A stretch of 64,000 bases of DNA from CAWGJF01 sp963822905 (GCA_963822905.1 CAWGJF010000002.1:434001-498000), one strand, 5' to 3'; counted from the stretch's first letter, positions 10,081-18,961 are shown. The notes: a model not told the origin generated them from the letters alone. A program made the numbers and translations.

Positions 10081-10135
10081 AATAGTAAGTCATTTTAATT
10101 TATCTTTGTGTAAAAAATTAGAATGACTTACTATT
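10081..10135 (+). promoter_or_regulatory. Intergenic stem-loop with a TAnnTTTG promoter-like motif in its loop
   Basis: AATAGTAAGTCATT at 10081..10094 is perfectly complementary to AATGACTTACTATT at 10122..10135, followed by more T residues. It could terminate or attenuate read-through between permease genes two and three. The loop holds TATCTTTG at 10101..10108, a match to the Bacteroidota -7 element, so the site could also be a promoter for the third permease. The sequence alone does not decide between the two. Confidence 0.45.
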
Positions 10136-10148
10136 TTTCAGGGGAAAA

Positions 10149-11381
10149 ATGAAAATAAGTCAACTTATAGTTGTTGCGCTCCAGTCTCTTAAAACCAACC
10201 GTTTAAGAACTCTTCTTACTGTGCTCGGTGTTGTTGTAGGTATCTTCTCTATTATTGTCGTAATGACAATTGTAACAATGCTCCAGAATACTATAGAAGA
10301 AGGTTTCCAGTTCCTCAGCAAAAACACATTTGAGATTCAAAAATGGCCCGCCATACAAACCGGTGGTCATAAAGAAATGGAGAAGTACAGGAACAGGAAA
10401 GATATCACACTTGACGAGTACTATCGCCTTGAAAAGTTGATGAAGAATGTTGAATGCATGGGTGCTTACCAGGTTGCCGGCGGTAAAGTTATTCAATTCG
10501 GTAATACACAAACTAATCCGAATATAGCTGTTGTTGGAGTTACCCTTGATGTTTACCCAACACTTAACCTGGAAATGGAAGATGGAAGAGAATTCAGATC
10601 CAACGATATTGATTACTCTAATAACGTTTGTGTCCTAGGGAACTATGTTATTGACAAACTCTTTCCGAATATTAACCCGGTTGGTCAGCAAATAAGAGTG
10701 GATGGAAAACCATTTAGAGTTATTGGAACACTGAAAAAAAGACCTGACTTTTTTGGTCAATCAACGGATGACTATGTTGTAATACCCATAACAACATATC
10801 AAACAATCTATGGAAAAAGAAAGGGAAGTGTTGAAATTAATATTATGTCCACGGATGCCGAAACATATAATTCAACAATCGAATCAGCATTAGGTTATAT
10901 GAGAATAATAAGAAAGATAGAACCCGGTGAAGAAAATGATTTTGAGATTTTCAGTAATGAATCTTTAATGGGACAGGTTAATGATATAACCGGACCAATA
11001 AAAATAGGTGCGCTTGCAGTATCTCTTGTTGCATTACTTGCTGCGGGGATAGGTATAATGAATATTATGTTAGTATCTGTTACCGAAAGAACAAAAGAGA
11101 TCGGAATACGTAAAGCAATTGGTGCAAGAAAATCTAGCATACTTATCCAGTTTTTAATTGAAGCAATTGTATTGTGCCTGATTGGCGGTATTCTCGGAAT
11201 ATTTATCGGGATAGGTATAGGCAATTTTGCCGGTAGTTTTTTGAATGCAAAACTTGCTGTTCCAATTGATTGGGTTATCATTGGTATTTCGATGTGCGTT
11301 ACTGTAGGGGTGATATTCGGAACTTATCCTGCCTACAAAGCTGCTAACCTTGATCCGATTGAAGCTCTGAGGTATGAGTAA
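10149..11381 (+). CDS. MacB-like ABC transporter permease (3 of 3)
   Basis: The 410-residue paralogue of the preceding permease has the same length and the same C-terminal block (ERTKEIGIRKAIGARKSS, tail LDPIEALRYE). The periplasmic domain differs more, including the region after SKNTFEIQKW. A GGGG-containing ribosome site precedes the ATG. It ends the exporter operon and converges on a leftward gene only 3 bases away. Confidence 0.9.
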   Translation: MKISQLIVVALQSLKTNRLRTLLTVLGVVVGIFSIIVVMTIVTMLQNTIEEGFQFLSKNTFEIQKWPAIQTGGHKEMEKYRNRKDITLDEYYRLEKLMKNVECMGAYQVAGGKVIQFGNTQTNPNIAVVGVTLDVYPTLNLEMEDGREFRSNDIDYSNNVCVLGNYVIDKLFPNINPVGQQIRVDGKPFRVIGTLKKRPDFFGQSTDDYVVIPITTYQTIYGKRKGSVEINIMSTDAETYNSTIESALGYMRIIRKIEPGEENDFEIFSNESLMGQVNDITGPIKIGALAVSLVALLAAGIGIMNIMLVSVTERTKEIGIRKAIGARKSSILIQFLIEAIVLCLIGGILGIFIGIGIGNFAGSFLNAKLAVPIDWVIIGISMCVTVGVIFGTYPAYKAANLDPIEALRYE

Positions 11382-11384
11382 TAA

Positions 11385-11633
11385 TTATTTTATAGCAGAA
11401 TTATTTCTTTGAACCTTTTTTTTTGAAATAAATCTGCCAAACAGTAATAAAATAGATCCTGCAACCCCAAGTACCACCCCAGATATGAAGAAAATTACCC
11501 ACCAGGGAGCAGCATCTGTAAATCCATAATCTCCTGAAATCAGGCTCCATAATCCAAGCAGCAACAATATTACAGCAGGAACAATACACAGTACGCCCAA
11601 TATAATCAAAATTATTGAGCTAACTCTTCTCAT
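11385..11633 (-). CDS. Small two-helix membrane protein, function unknown
   Basis: The 82-residue protein has two strongly hydrophobic helices (about residues 5-30 and 42-66) joined by a short loop GDYGFTDAAPW, then a basic tail (GRFISKKKVQRNN). It lies three bases downstream of the oxidoreductase gene on the same strand, so the two are probably co-transcribed. I recognise no family motif. Confidence 0.6.
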   Translation of the reverse strand: MRRVSSIILIILGVLCIVPAVILLLLGLWSLISGDYGFTDAAPWWVIFFISGVVLGVAGSILLLFGRFISKKKVQRNNSAIK

Positions 11634-11636
11634 TAT

Positions 11637-12623
11637 TTACTTCGGCTTTGTAATTAAAGTTATTACCACATTACCTTTTTTATGTCCTTTATCAACATAC
11701 GCGTGAGCTTCGGCAATTTTCTCTAATGGAAATATTTTATCAATGACCGGTTTAATCTTTCCGTTCTCAGCCAGTTCATTAATGAAGATAAGGTCTTTTG
11801 ACCTTTCGGCGGGCGGTCTTAAACCTGTTGCCATAATCCTTGCTTTTTTATTTCTTAATATTGATGTCCATAACACAATTGGAAGTACTCCAAGCGTAAT
11901 TCCGGCTTCAAGAAATTTTCCGTTCGGCGTCAGTGAGATTTTACATTTTGAAAATTTAATCTTTCCTGTTAAATCAAAAATTATATCGTAGGTTTCTCCC
12001 GATTTTGTAAAATCTTCCTTGGTATAATCAATTGCTTTACCGGCACCGAGAGATTCTACCAGTTCCATGCTTGATGTACTGCACACTCCGGTTACTTTAG
12101 CACCAAAATATTTGGCAAGCTGAACTGCAGCAGATCCGACACTTCCTGAAGCTCCGATGATTAAAACTTTTTGATCGCTTTGAATTTTTCCTTTATCACG
12201 AAGGAAGGGTAGAGCCGTTAAAAATCCATCACAGCAAGTAATGGCTTCTTCATAACTTTTGTTGGATGCCATTTTTGCAATCGTTGATTTTTCAACAGGC
12301 AGACAAATAAACTCTGAATATGATCCGTAACCGGGAGTTGTACCTATTACTCTGTCACCTGCTTTATATAATTTTACTTTTTTACCAACTGTTTCAATCT
12401 CTCCTGCAAACTCACTGCCGAGAATTTTATTTTTTGGTTTTGTAAGTCCTGTAAATAATCTCGAAAAGAATGGTTCTCCTCTTCGGAAAACACAGTCTGT
12501 TGCGGTAACAGTTGATGTAAAAACTTTTACCAGAACTTCATTGTCTTTAGGAACAGGTTTATCTACTTCTTTAAGTTGAAGTACATCTGGTGAGCCATAT
12601 TTTTCATAAACAATAGCTTTCAT
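11637..12623 (-). CDS. NAD(P)-dependent medium-chain alcohol dehydrogenase / quinone reductase-like protein
   Basis: The 328-residue protein opens with MKAIVYEKYGSPDVLQLKEV, the typical start of quinone-oxidoreductase-like members of the medium-chain dehydrogenase superfamily. A GroES-like domain is followed by a Rossmann domain with the nucleotide loop IIGASGSVGSAAVQLAKYFGA. No clear zinc-binding cysteine cluster is present, as in zinc-free reductases. Its ATG overlaps the stop of the upstream M81 gene by 4 bases. A decayed paralogue lies at 16767..17742. Confidence 0.88.
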   Translation of the reverse strand: MKAIVYEKYGSPDVLQLKEVDKPVPKDNEVLVKVFTSTVTATDCVFRRGEPFFSRLFTGLTKPKNKILGSEFAGEIETVGKKVKLYKAGDRVIGTTPGYGSYSEFICLPVEKSTIAKMASNKSYEEAITCCDGFLTALPFLRDKGKIQSDQKVLIIGASGSVGSAAVQLAKYFGAKVTGVCSTSSMELVESLGAGKAIDYTKEDFTKSGETYDIIFDLTGKIKFSKCKISLTPNGKFLEAGITLGVLPIVLWTSILRNKKARIMATGLRPPAERSKDLIFINELAENGKIKPVIDKIFPLEKIAEAHAYVDKGHKKGNVVITLITKPK

Positions 12624-14194
12624 AATTCATCCGATAATGGAAGTAATGTTGCTTTAAGATTTGGTTCTTTCATATCTTTATCAAAAGGGAACATTGGTCG
12701 GATGATTCTTTTATAACCGAGTCTTTCCAGGTCCTGGTCAACACCGCCGGGAGTAAGAGCCATTAACCAGTCACCTCTCATATCATAAAGTTCAGGAACA
12801 AGGTAACCGATCTTTACAACAACAATATCAGTTTGTCTTGGATTTAGTCCTAGTTCAATGAAGTCTTTTTCATAATGATATGGTTTTCTTTTCTTAGTAA
12901 CTATTACATAAATGTTTCCAACCTTTACAACAATTTCAGTTTCTGCATGTTCATCGCCTTCTTTAATTGCAGTAACTATTCCTGAAAGTTTTATTGGGGG
13001 AGCATAACGATGATCAACAATAGCACCAACAAATCCTTCAACTTTATTACCTACACCTGATTTAATTGCAGCTTCAACTAAGTCTGGTCCCGGTATTGAG
13101 GCATAGATTAATAATGGTCCGTCTTCTGTTTTGAATTCTTTACGCTCAAGAATTTTTTGTAAAGTCCAGGTAACATCACCGGCACCGCCAGCAGTAGGAT
13201 TATCACCCATATCACTTATAATAAACGGATGCTTTTTACTTGTGATGGCTTTGTCGAGACATACTTTTAAAGTTGCAGTTGGTGCAACGAAGTCAAACTG
13301 CGACCTGACATCCCAAAAACTTTTAGCCAGGTATTCAGATGTCGAAATAACCTTTTCCTTGTCATCACCTGTAACCACAACAACTCCACGGTTTCGCGGC
13401 TCATCTGCCCATGCATAACCAATCCAGATTGCAGCATCCACAATACCTTCCTGATCTGCAGCCGGACCAACCTTTGCATACAGACTTTTCCCGGGTTCAA
13501 TTCGTGTACTTGTTTTTTCACCGGGAAGTAATATTGGTACAGGTATCCACGCTTTGTATTTTGGTTTACCTTTACCCGATTCTATTCGTGAAAGTAAATT
13601 CTCAACCGCACGTTTCTTTGTATCCATAGCATCTTCGTGGGGCGCCATACGGTAGCAGGTGATCAGGTCGGTATTTTCAGCAAGACGTTTAGAAACATTT
13701 CCGTGCAAATCCATAGTTGTGGAGATTATTGGTTCTGTTCCGATCACTTTGCGGATCCTGATAATAAAATCACCTTCGGGATCATCAAGTCCCACTACAC
13801 TCATTGCGCCGTGAATATCAAACAATAACCCATCATAAGGACCATTCTGCTTCAGCATATTTAATGTCTTTGTAACTAAGCTTTCATACGCTTCTCTTGT
13901 AACAATTCCTCCCGGTAAAGCATGTCCGTTTAAGATTGGAATCCATTTCGCCCTTTTTCTATCAATCGAATAGGGTGAGAGGAAAGGGTAAAAGGAAAAA
14001 ACATCATCACCAACTTTAGCGTGGAATGCTTCTTCATCTGTGAATGCAGGAGAAAAAGTACTTGATTCAATTGCCAGACCAGTAATTGCAATCCGCGGAA
14101 GTTTGTTTTTACTTTTTTCTTTGCAGCCAACAAGAAATAATATTAACACAATAAGTAGAAAATAAATTTTTGGTTTATTCATAGTTGTATCCAT
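12620..14194 (-). CDS. M81 (MlrC-like) family metallopeptidase, lipoprotein
   Basis: The protein starts with a lipoprotein signal (LILFLVGCKEK, lipobox VGC). The mature part begins RIAITGLAIESSTFSPAFTD, close to the conserved start of the M81/MlrC family, and contains further family features: the DGLLFDIHGAMSV segment, TTMDLHGNVSKRLAENTDL and ISDMGDNPTAGGAGD. MlrC-type enzymes are zinc hydrolases, first known for degrading linearised microcystin; the substrate here is unknown. ATG at 14182 is an alternative start that leaves a normal signal peptide. The family is usually cytoplasmic, so the lipoprotein signal is notable. Confidence 0.85.
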   Translation of the reverse strand: MDTTMNKPKIYFLLIVLILFLVGCKEKSKNKLPRIAITGLAIESSTFSPAFTDEEAFHAKVGDDVFSFYPFLSPYSIDRKRAKWIPILNGHALPGGIVTREAYESLVTKTLNMLKQNGPYDGLLFDIHGAMSVVGLDDPEGDFIIRIRKVIGTEPIISTTMDLHGNVSKRLAENTDLITCYRMAPHEDAMDTKKRAVENLLSRIESGKGKPKYKAWIPVPILLPGEKTSTRIEPGKSLYAKVGPAADQEGIVDAAIWIGYAWADEPRNRGVVVVTGDDKEKVISTSEYLAKSFWDVRSQFDFVAPTATLKVCLDKAITSKKHPFIISDMGDNPTAGGAGDVTWTLQKILERKEFKTEDGPLLIYASIPGPDLVEAAIKSGVGNKVEGFVGAIVDHRYAPPIKLSGIVTAIKEGDEHAETEIVVKVGNIYVIVTKKRKPYHYEKDFIELGLNPRQTDIVVVKIGYLVPELYDMRGDWLMALTPGGVDQDLERLGYKRIIRPMFPFDKDMKEPNLKATLLPLSDEL

Positions 14195-14242
14195 TTAAAC
14201 TTTTACAATCCAAATTTTCCCTAAATGACGAAATCTTTTTAA

Positions 14243-15016
14243 TTATGGTGAACTAAGCTCTTTCACAAAATCCAGATCGTGATATGATGATTTAATTATT
14301 ACCCGGGACATCTCATTATTAATTTCATCTAACTCTGTTTGCTTATTCATCTTTTTTACCCACTCACTTAAATCATTAATACCTAAATAATTTCCCCAGT
14401 TATCCGGGAAGGTTACAACCTGGGAAACTCTGGGGGCCCCTATCCTCGGTCTGAATCCTTCAACAGGATAAGGATAATTCATTTTCTGTAATAGTGCTAC
14501 GTATTGCTGCTGGATATTATCAAACTCAGTTTCACTCCCCGGTTTTACCCAATAATCCACAACTCGTGCTTTTGGATGTGTTTTGGTTGACATTGCTTTT
14601 ACCGTTCCCCAATATTCATCTTGCTGGCAAACAATGTCCCTGGTAACTTCAAATTCTGTTTGTGCAAAAAGTTCAAGAGCTTCTTTATATTCCGGTTCTC
14701 CCTGAGTGCCGATAAATGCATTGTTAATTTCTTCCTCATCCGGAACATCCTCTAGACTATCTCCAAACATTATTATCCAGAATTCATTCGGCTGAGATCT
14801 GTACAGAAGCCATTCAAGTTTGTCGGACCCGGTTTTAACATAAGCCTCAACCATCTTTTGCATAGCCTTTTCCCATTTGTTTGCATCTTCAGGCTCTACT
14901 TTTATAGCAACTTCACGTACAAATATGCTTAGTCTTTCGTTTTCATTCTTATCATTGTTTTGTGCTGATACGGAAAAAGTAATTATTAATGAAAGTAGCA
15001 ATAAATATCTGTTCAT
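14243..15016 (-). CDS. Secreted protein of unknown function, possible duplicated alpha/beta barrel fold
   Basis: The 257-residue protein has a clear signal peptide (MNRYLLLLSLIITFSVSAQN). The mature chain seems to contain two related halves, each opening with a short beta strand and a charged helix (FVREVAIKVEPEDANKWEKA; RVVDYWVKPGSETEFDNIQ), reminiscent of dimeric alpha/beta-barrel stress or monooxygenase-like domains. That assignment is a guess from the pattern. The gene is leftward, 48 bases before the M81 gene, and is preceded by a copy of the recurrent leader sequence. Confidence 0.6.
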   Translation of the reverse strand: MNRYLLLLSLIITFSVSAQNNDKNENERLSIFVREVAIKVEPEDANKWEKAMQKMVEAYVKTGSDKLEWLLYRSQPNEFWIIMFGDSLEDVPDEEEINNAFIGTQGEPEYKEALELFAQTEFEVTRDIVCQQDEYWGTVKAMSTKTHPKARVVDYWVKPGSETEFDNIQQQYVALLQKMNYPYPVEGFRPRIGAPRVSQVVTFPDNWGNYLGINDLSEWVKKMNKQTELDEINNEMSRVIIKSSYHDLDFVKELSSP

Positions 15017-15030
15017 TCTTTTCCCATTTT

Positions 15031-15087
15031 ACTTTTTTCTTTAATCTTTCTCAAACTCTTTTCCCCAATAAATTAAATTTATTTTAT
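15031..15087 (-). repeat. Recurrent 5' leader repeat, copy a
   Basis: Read on the minus strand this AT-rich block contains GGGGAAAAGAGTTTGAGAAAG followed by a Lys-codon-like A-rich run, just before the gene at 14243..15016. Nearly the same ~57-base block occurs at 18899..18956. Shorter versions occur at 16731..16773, 17741..17768 and 18276..18312. Confidence 0.6.
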
Positions 15088-15201
15088 CCCTTTAATCATT
15101 GATCTTATTTCCTCTTTTTCCCTTGTCACTTATATCATTATCTTCAGTCTAATAGCAGTTAACTTTAAAGCGTGGGTTATCCATGTTTATCATTAACAAT
15201 T

Positions 15202-16602
15202 TCAATTTTCCAAATATTCTTTTGCATATTGAACCCAATCTTTTATATACTTGTCCATGTAAATATCCGGCTGGATACCAATATTATCCAGTTGATATTC
15301 AGGTAATCTCATCATACGAACGGTAGGCATATATAGAGCGTAATTACTACAGTCAAGATTGAATTCATACACTGAAACATAATCAACTGAACCATACGTT
15401 GGAGTTCCTAGAATCTTTACTTTTTTACTTTGTTTTGCATCAAGAAGAAATTTTTCTGTGGAACTGCCGCAATGTCCATCAACTAATATTGCAACGTGTT
15501 TGGGATAAAGATATACTGAGTCTTGTTTTGTAAATCCATAATTTCCATCCGTACTATATGGAATAAATTCCCCAATTTTTCCTTCCATTCTTTTTAGATC
15601 ACTTCTCACTGATTTAATTTCATCAGCATCTTTGTCCTTATCTGCGTTGTTAGCCCAATTCTCAAGCGAATTAATTAGTGTTTGTGTTACCAAATATTCT
15701 CCACTTAATTGCCGTACCGGGTTTGTATAAATATAAGGCAGAATGGGGTGATAGCTATAGTCTGTTCCTCCACCATTACCCCTGACATCAATAATAAGAT
15801 TTTCATATTTATCTAATAAAAGTTTATTGCTTTCAAGAAGATCATTTATTCTTTCTGTATTGGAATACTCAAAACTTGAGATCCTTAATAATAATGTTTT
15901 ATCGCTTATAGTTTTCAGATAGAATCCTTCCAACTCATTAAGTTCTTCGGATATGTTTTCTTTTGTTAATGATGGTGCCGGAAATTCTCTTACAAATGCA
16001 ATATTTGCTTTCTTAAAATGAATGAAGCAACCCTTTTGTATTTCATATGAATCGGCAGATTGAGTATGATTACCCCAATAGTAAACAGCTTTGCCAGCGT
16101 TATCTAATTTAAATTTAATTTCACCTGTCTTCCACGAATCATTTTTTGAGGTTATAACAAATGCTGTATAATTACTACTATCTTTTTTTAGTCCTACTTT
16201 ATAATCCCCGGAAACCCATATCCCTTCCAGGCTATCTTTACTATTGATTACATAATTGTTGAATTCTGTCAAATTAGTTTCAATAGTATCTCTGGCAATT
16301 ATTTGGGTATTATCATTGTCATTCCCTTTTTTATTTATTACAAGATGCCCATCCTTAAAGTAGCTTGTGTATGCTTTCAGGATTTTGATGCAATTATCGT
16401 TATTGGCATTAAAAGATGATTCAATCAAATGTTTTTTGAAACTTGTGTAGGCAAGTGAATCTTTCACTTTATCATTAAACCCGGGATATTCAGACTCTAC
16501 TTTGATAATTAATTGTCCCAATACCTCAGAGCACTGGCAATTATCCTGAGCGTATGAGGTTAGATTTGCCAATAATATAAATAGTAAAACTAATCTTACC
16601 AT
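15202..16602 (-). CDS. S41 family (C-terminal processing) serine peptidase, secreted
   Basis: ATG at 16602 is preferred over ATG at 16617 because AGGGG lies just before it and a normal signal peptide results (MVRLVLLFILLANLTSYAQD). The C-terminal region holds the peptidase S41 core: LIIDVRGNGGGTDYS, then CGSSTEKFLLDAKQ with the catalytic Ser, and ILGTPTYGSVDY. No obvious PDZ domain is present, as in tricorn-like secreted S41 members of Bacteroidota. The N-terminal ~200 residues are specific to this group. It probably degrades peptides in the periplasm or outside the cell. Confidence 0.82.
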   Translation of the reverse strand: MVRLVLLFILLANLTSYAQDNCQCSEVLGQLIIKVESEYPGFNDKVKDSLAYTSFKKHLIESSFNANNDNCIKILKAYTSYFKDGHLVINKKGNDNDNTQIIARDTIETNLTEFNNYVINSKDSLEGIWVSGDYKVGLKKDSSNYTAFVITSKNDSWKTGEIKFKLDNAGKAVYYWGNHTQSADSYEIQKGCFIHFKKANIAFVREFPAPSLTKENISEELNELEGFYLKTISDKTLLLRISSFEYSNTERINDLLESNKLLLDKYENLIIDVRGNGGGTDYSYHPILPYIYTNPVRQLSGEYLVTQTLINSLENWANNADKDKDADEIKSVRSDLKRMEGKIGEFIPYSTDGNYGFTKQDSVYLYPKHVAILVDGHCGSSTEKFLLDAKQSKKVKILGTPTYGSVDYVSVYEFNLDCSNYALYMPTVRMMRLPEYQLDNIGIQPDIYMDKYIKDWVQYAKEYLEN

Positions 16603-16637
16603 TGTTTCCCCTTTCATATTACGATGTTCATAACGGT

Positions 16638-16686
16638 GTTGTGTCTAAGCTGCTTCCCAGAACAATTATGCAGAATAGAGCACAAC
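16638..16686. repeat. Imperfect stem-loop in the S41 upstream region
   Basis: GTTGTG at 16638..16643 pairs with CACAAC at 16681..16686, and CTGC (16650..16653) pairs with GCAG (16670..16673) inside it. It lies just upstream of the S41 gene. It could be a regulatory structure or a degenerate mobile-repeat remnant. Confidence 0.3.
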
Positions 16687-16730
16687 TGTAAATGACCTAC
16701 CAGCAGGTTAGCAAGTTTATTTTATTCACT

Positions 16731-16773
16731 AATCCTTTCCAAACTCTTTTCCCCGGAATGTTTAATTTATTCA
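16731..16773 (-). repeat. Recurrent 5' leader repeat, copy b
   Basis: On the minus strand it reads GGGGAAAAGAGTTTGGAAAG followed by an AT-rich stretch. It overlaps the 3' end of the decayed oxidoreductase and lies about 130 bases before the S41 start. Confidence 0.5.
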
Positions 16774-17742
16774 ATAATTATAATAACTTTTCCCCTGGCG
16801 TGACCTTCTTCAACGTAACGGATTGCATCTGGAACTTCACTTAACGGGTATCGCTTGTCAATAACAGGTTTGATTTTACCGAGATTCAAGAAGTTCTTTA
16901 AGAAAAGCCAGATCTTTTTTGATTAGCTTTCGCCGTTCCCAATGAAACAATTTTCTTACTTCCGAACATCGAAACTAAAGGACCAAGAATCATATTCTGA
17001 ATGAGAAGAGTTAATGAAGAATATCCAACCATAACACAAATCCCGTTGGCGCTTAAGACACGTTTAAGATCAACAACCGAACGATTTGAAACATTATCAA
17101 TGATAAGATCAAATTTTTGTGAGGTTTTAGTGACATCCTCCTGTGTATAATCAATAACATTGTCTGCCCCAATCGAACGCACTAATTCTATATTCCGGGT
17201 ACTGCATACACCGGTAACATCAGCACCAAAATATTTAGCAATCTGTACAGTAAATGTTCCCACACCACCTGATGCACCAATGATTAAAACTTTCTGCCCG
17301 GTTTGAATCTTACCTTTATCGCGAAGTGATTGGAGGGCGGTAATTGCTGCTACAAAAACTGCTGCGGCTTCTTCAAAAGAAATATTGGATGGTTTCAGTA
17401 CTAAGCTCTCTTCAGTAACACATACGAATTCGGCAAAGGCGCCTCCCCAGCCGCATGGCTCCGAATACTTCATCTCCATGGATGAAAATCTTTTACATTT
17501 TTGCCTATTGAGTCTACTTTTCCCGCAATATCGATCCCGGGAATAATATTTTTGGGTTTCGTAAGTCCGAAGGATAACCGTGCAAATTTTGGTTCTCCTC
17601 TTATCATATGCCAGTCAGCCGGATTTGCGGAAGCAGCAAAAACATTTACCAGCACTTCATTGTCTTTGGGAACAGGCTTTTCTACTTCCTTGAGTTGGAG
17701 TACTTCCGGTGAACCATATTTTGTATGTATGATTGCTTTCAT
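16767..17742 (-). pseudogene. Decayed NAD(P)-dependent medium-chain oxidoreductase
   Basis: The whole region encodes a paralogue of the intact enzyme at 11637..12623, opening MKAIIHTKYGSPEVLQLKEV and including IIGASGGVGTFTVQIAKYFGA. The frame is broken four times by what look like single inserted bases. Removing a T in ccaTgga and an A in gccAtgc (both near 17455..17480) restores GDEVFGACGWGG; removing an A from the A6 run near 16920 restores NQKDLAFLKELLES; removing a C near 16888 restores GKIKPVIDKRYPL through to the TAA at 16767. With the frames joined it is about 325 residues, the normal length. Confidence 0.85.
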
Positions 17743-17768
17743 CTCTTTTCCCCAATAAGTTATTTTGT
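17741..17768 (-). repeat. Recurrent 5' leader repeat, copy c
   Basis: ATTGGGGAAAAGAG on the minus strand ends directly at the ATG of the decayed oxidoreductase, so here it acts as the ribosome-binding leader. It also overlaps the 3' end of the RAYT gene. Confidence 0.5.
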
Positions 17769-18278
17769 ATAATATTCATCCAATTCCCATTTAAGAGGAT
17801 TGTTATTAATATAAGTTCTTATTCTGTAAAGATCCTTATCATTACGAATAATATGTTCGTAAAAACGGGATTGCCAGGCAAATTTATCATAACCATTCTT
17901 TCTTGCAAACCTTGTAACAGAGCCTTTGAATTGATTTATAATTAATGATAACGAGCCTTTTTCTATATTACCAAATCTTCGTAGGGACACGCGATCGCGT
18001 GTCCCTACAACATCATTTAATATGATAATAAAATGTAAATGGTTTGGCATTATAATAAAGTCATCCAGTTCTGCATTATTAAAATGTTCTTGTATTTCTT
18101 TAATGTATTTTAATACTAATAGTCCCAATTCATTATATAGTACTTTACTTGCTCTTACCTTACCAAACCAAGGAACAAAATTCTTTGTACAAATGGTAAT
18201 ATAATACCAGCCAGCATTTGAATAGTCATACTCCTTTAACCGTATGGATTTTCTTTTTCGTTGTACTTGCTTAGTCAC
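17760..18278 (-). CDS. REP-associated tyrosine transposase (RAYT, Y1 HUH family)
   Basis: The 172-residue protein begins at a GTG with GGAG upstream. It shows the RAYT/IS200-like fold: RLKEYDYSNAGWYYITICT at the start, the HUH pair in IIMPNHLHF (H80 and H82) and the catalytic tyrosine in SRFYEHIIR (Y140), ending with YINNNPLKW. RAYTs cut and join single-stranded REP palindromes. Residues 91-100 (VGTRDRVSLR), between the HUH strand and the next helix, are encoded by a perfect 28-base palindrome, so the gene carries a REP-like element inside itself. It is complete and may be active. Confidence 0.9.
   Translation of the reverse strand: MTKQVQRKRKSIRLKEYDYSNAGWYYITICTKNFVPWFGKVRASKVLYNELGLLVLKYIKEIQEHFNNAELDDFIIMPNHLHFIIILNDVVGTRDRVSLRRFGNIEKGSLSLIINQFKGSVTRFARKNGYDKFAWQSRFYEHIIRNDKDLYRIRTYINNNPLKWELDEYYTK
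17981..18008. repeat. Perfect 28-bp REP-like palindrome inside the RAYT gene
   Basis: The 20-base core GGACACGCGATCGCGTGTCC is its own reverse complement and is extended by GTAG and CTAC to a 28-base perfect palindrome. Copies with one mismatched pair are at 21867..21894 and 23586..23613. It is read in frame by the RAYT gene. Confidence 0.95.
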
Positions 18279-18312
18279 TCCGTTTTCCCCATTAAGTTTA
18301 ATTTATTTTTAT
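18276..18312 (-). repeat. Recurrent 5' leader repeat, copy d
   Basis: On the minus strand TTAATGGGGAAAACGGAG precedes the GTG start of the RAYT gene. It is a diverged member of the leader family seen before the neighbouring genes. Confidence 0.45.
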
Positions 18313-18397
18313 TCCCTTTACCCCGTTTACCCTGTGAAATTTAGTCTCTATTTCACTGGGTGAATTGTTCTCTATTTCACAGGGGTTCCCTGATAAG

Positions 18398-18922
18398 TTA
18401 TTTACATTTAATAATTGACGATGTCATCTTACTCTTTCCTTCAGGTTTAATCATTCGGTTTTCAAAATAATTTATATTTAAGGAATCCAATGAAAACTCA
18501 AATGTACTATCTGGTCTAATAGGGTATATGGTGATTACAACACCGCACCCGTTAACCTGGGCATTCTCAATAGTGAATGGTTTAAAATAAATCCTGTACT
18601 GCTGAAGTGTGTCATTTGAATTGAGTAATTCTAATCTTGAAAATAATGAATCTGCATATATGTTACCAAAGTCTTGCTTATCATAACACAAGAAGTCGTT
18701 TGAATTTATAAATGTATCTATTTCGGTTTCGTTTTTTGGAATACGATTGTATTTAATTTTGTACGTTGATATTATAGCAGAAGCTGCTATTGATCTTATA
18801 AAAGTAAGTCCTGCAACTTTCCCAATAGGTTCAAACCACGACGTGCAGCCGAAGAGTGTAAGTAATAAGAGTAGCAGTATAACTTTTTTTGTCTTTTTAC
18901 TTTTTTCTTTAATCTTTCCCAA
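18398..18922 (-). CDS. Putative lipoprotein, function unknown
   Basis: No ATG is available in frame; the TTG at 18922 sits inside the recurrent leader sequence. A lysine-rich N-terminus is followed by a hydrophobic segment ending in a lipobox (LLTLFGCTSW). The mature ~145 residues contain no motif I recognise. It lies in the accessory block between the RAYT gene and small unknown genes. Confidence 0.5.
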   Translation of the reverse strand: MGKIKEKSKKTKKVILLLLLLTLFGCTSWFEPIGKVAGLTFIRSIAASAIISTYKIKYNRIPKNETEIDTFINSNDFLCYDKQDFGNIYADSLFSRLELLNSNDTLQQYRIYFKPFTIENAQVNGCGVVITIYPIRPDSTFEFSLDSLNINYFENRMIKPEGKSKMTSSIIKCK

Positions 18923-18956
18923 ACTCTTTTCCCCAATTAGTTTAATTTGTTTTTAT
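18899..18956 (-). repeat. Recurrent 5' leader repeat, copy e
   Basis: It is nearly the same sequence as copy a (15031..15087) over about 57 bases, including GGGGAAAAGAGTTTGGGAAAG on the minus strand. Here its last part becomes the first codons of the lipoprotein gene (Gly-Lys-Ile-Lys-Glu-Lys-Ser-Lys). Confidence 0.6.
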
Positions 18957-18961
18957 ACCAT

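Noticed and set aside
17987..17994. GCGATCGC core as a cyanobacterial HIP1 element
   Set aside because: The octamer matches HIP1 only as the centre of a longer palindrome, and the rest of the window is clearly not cyanobacterial.
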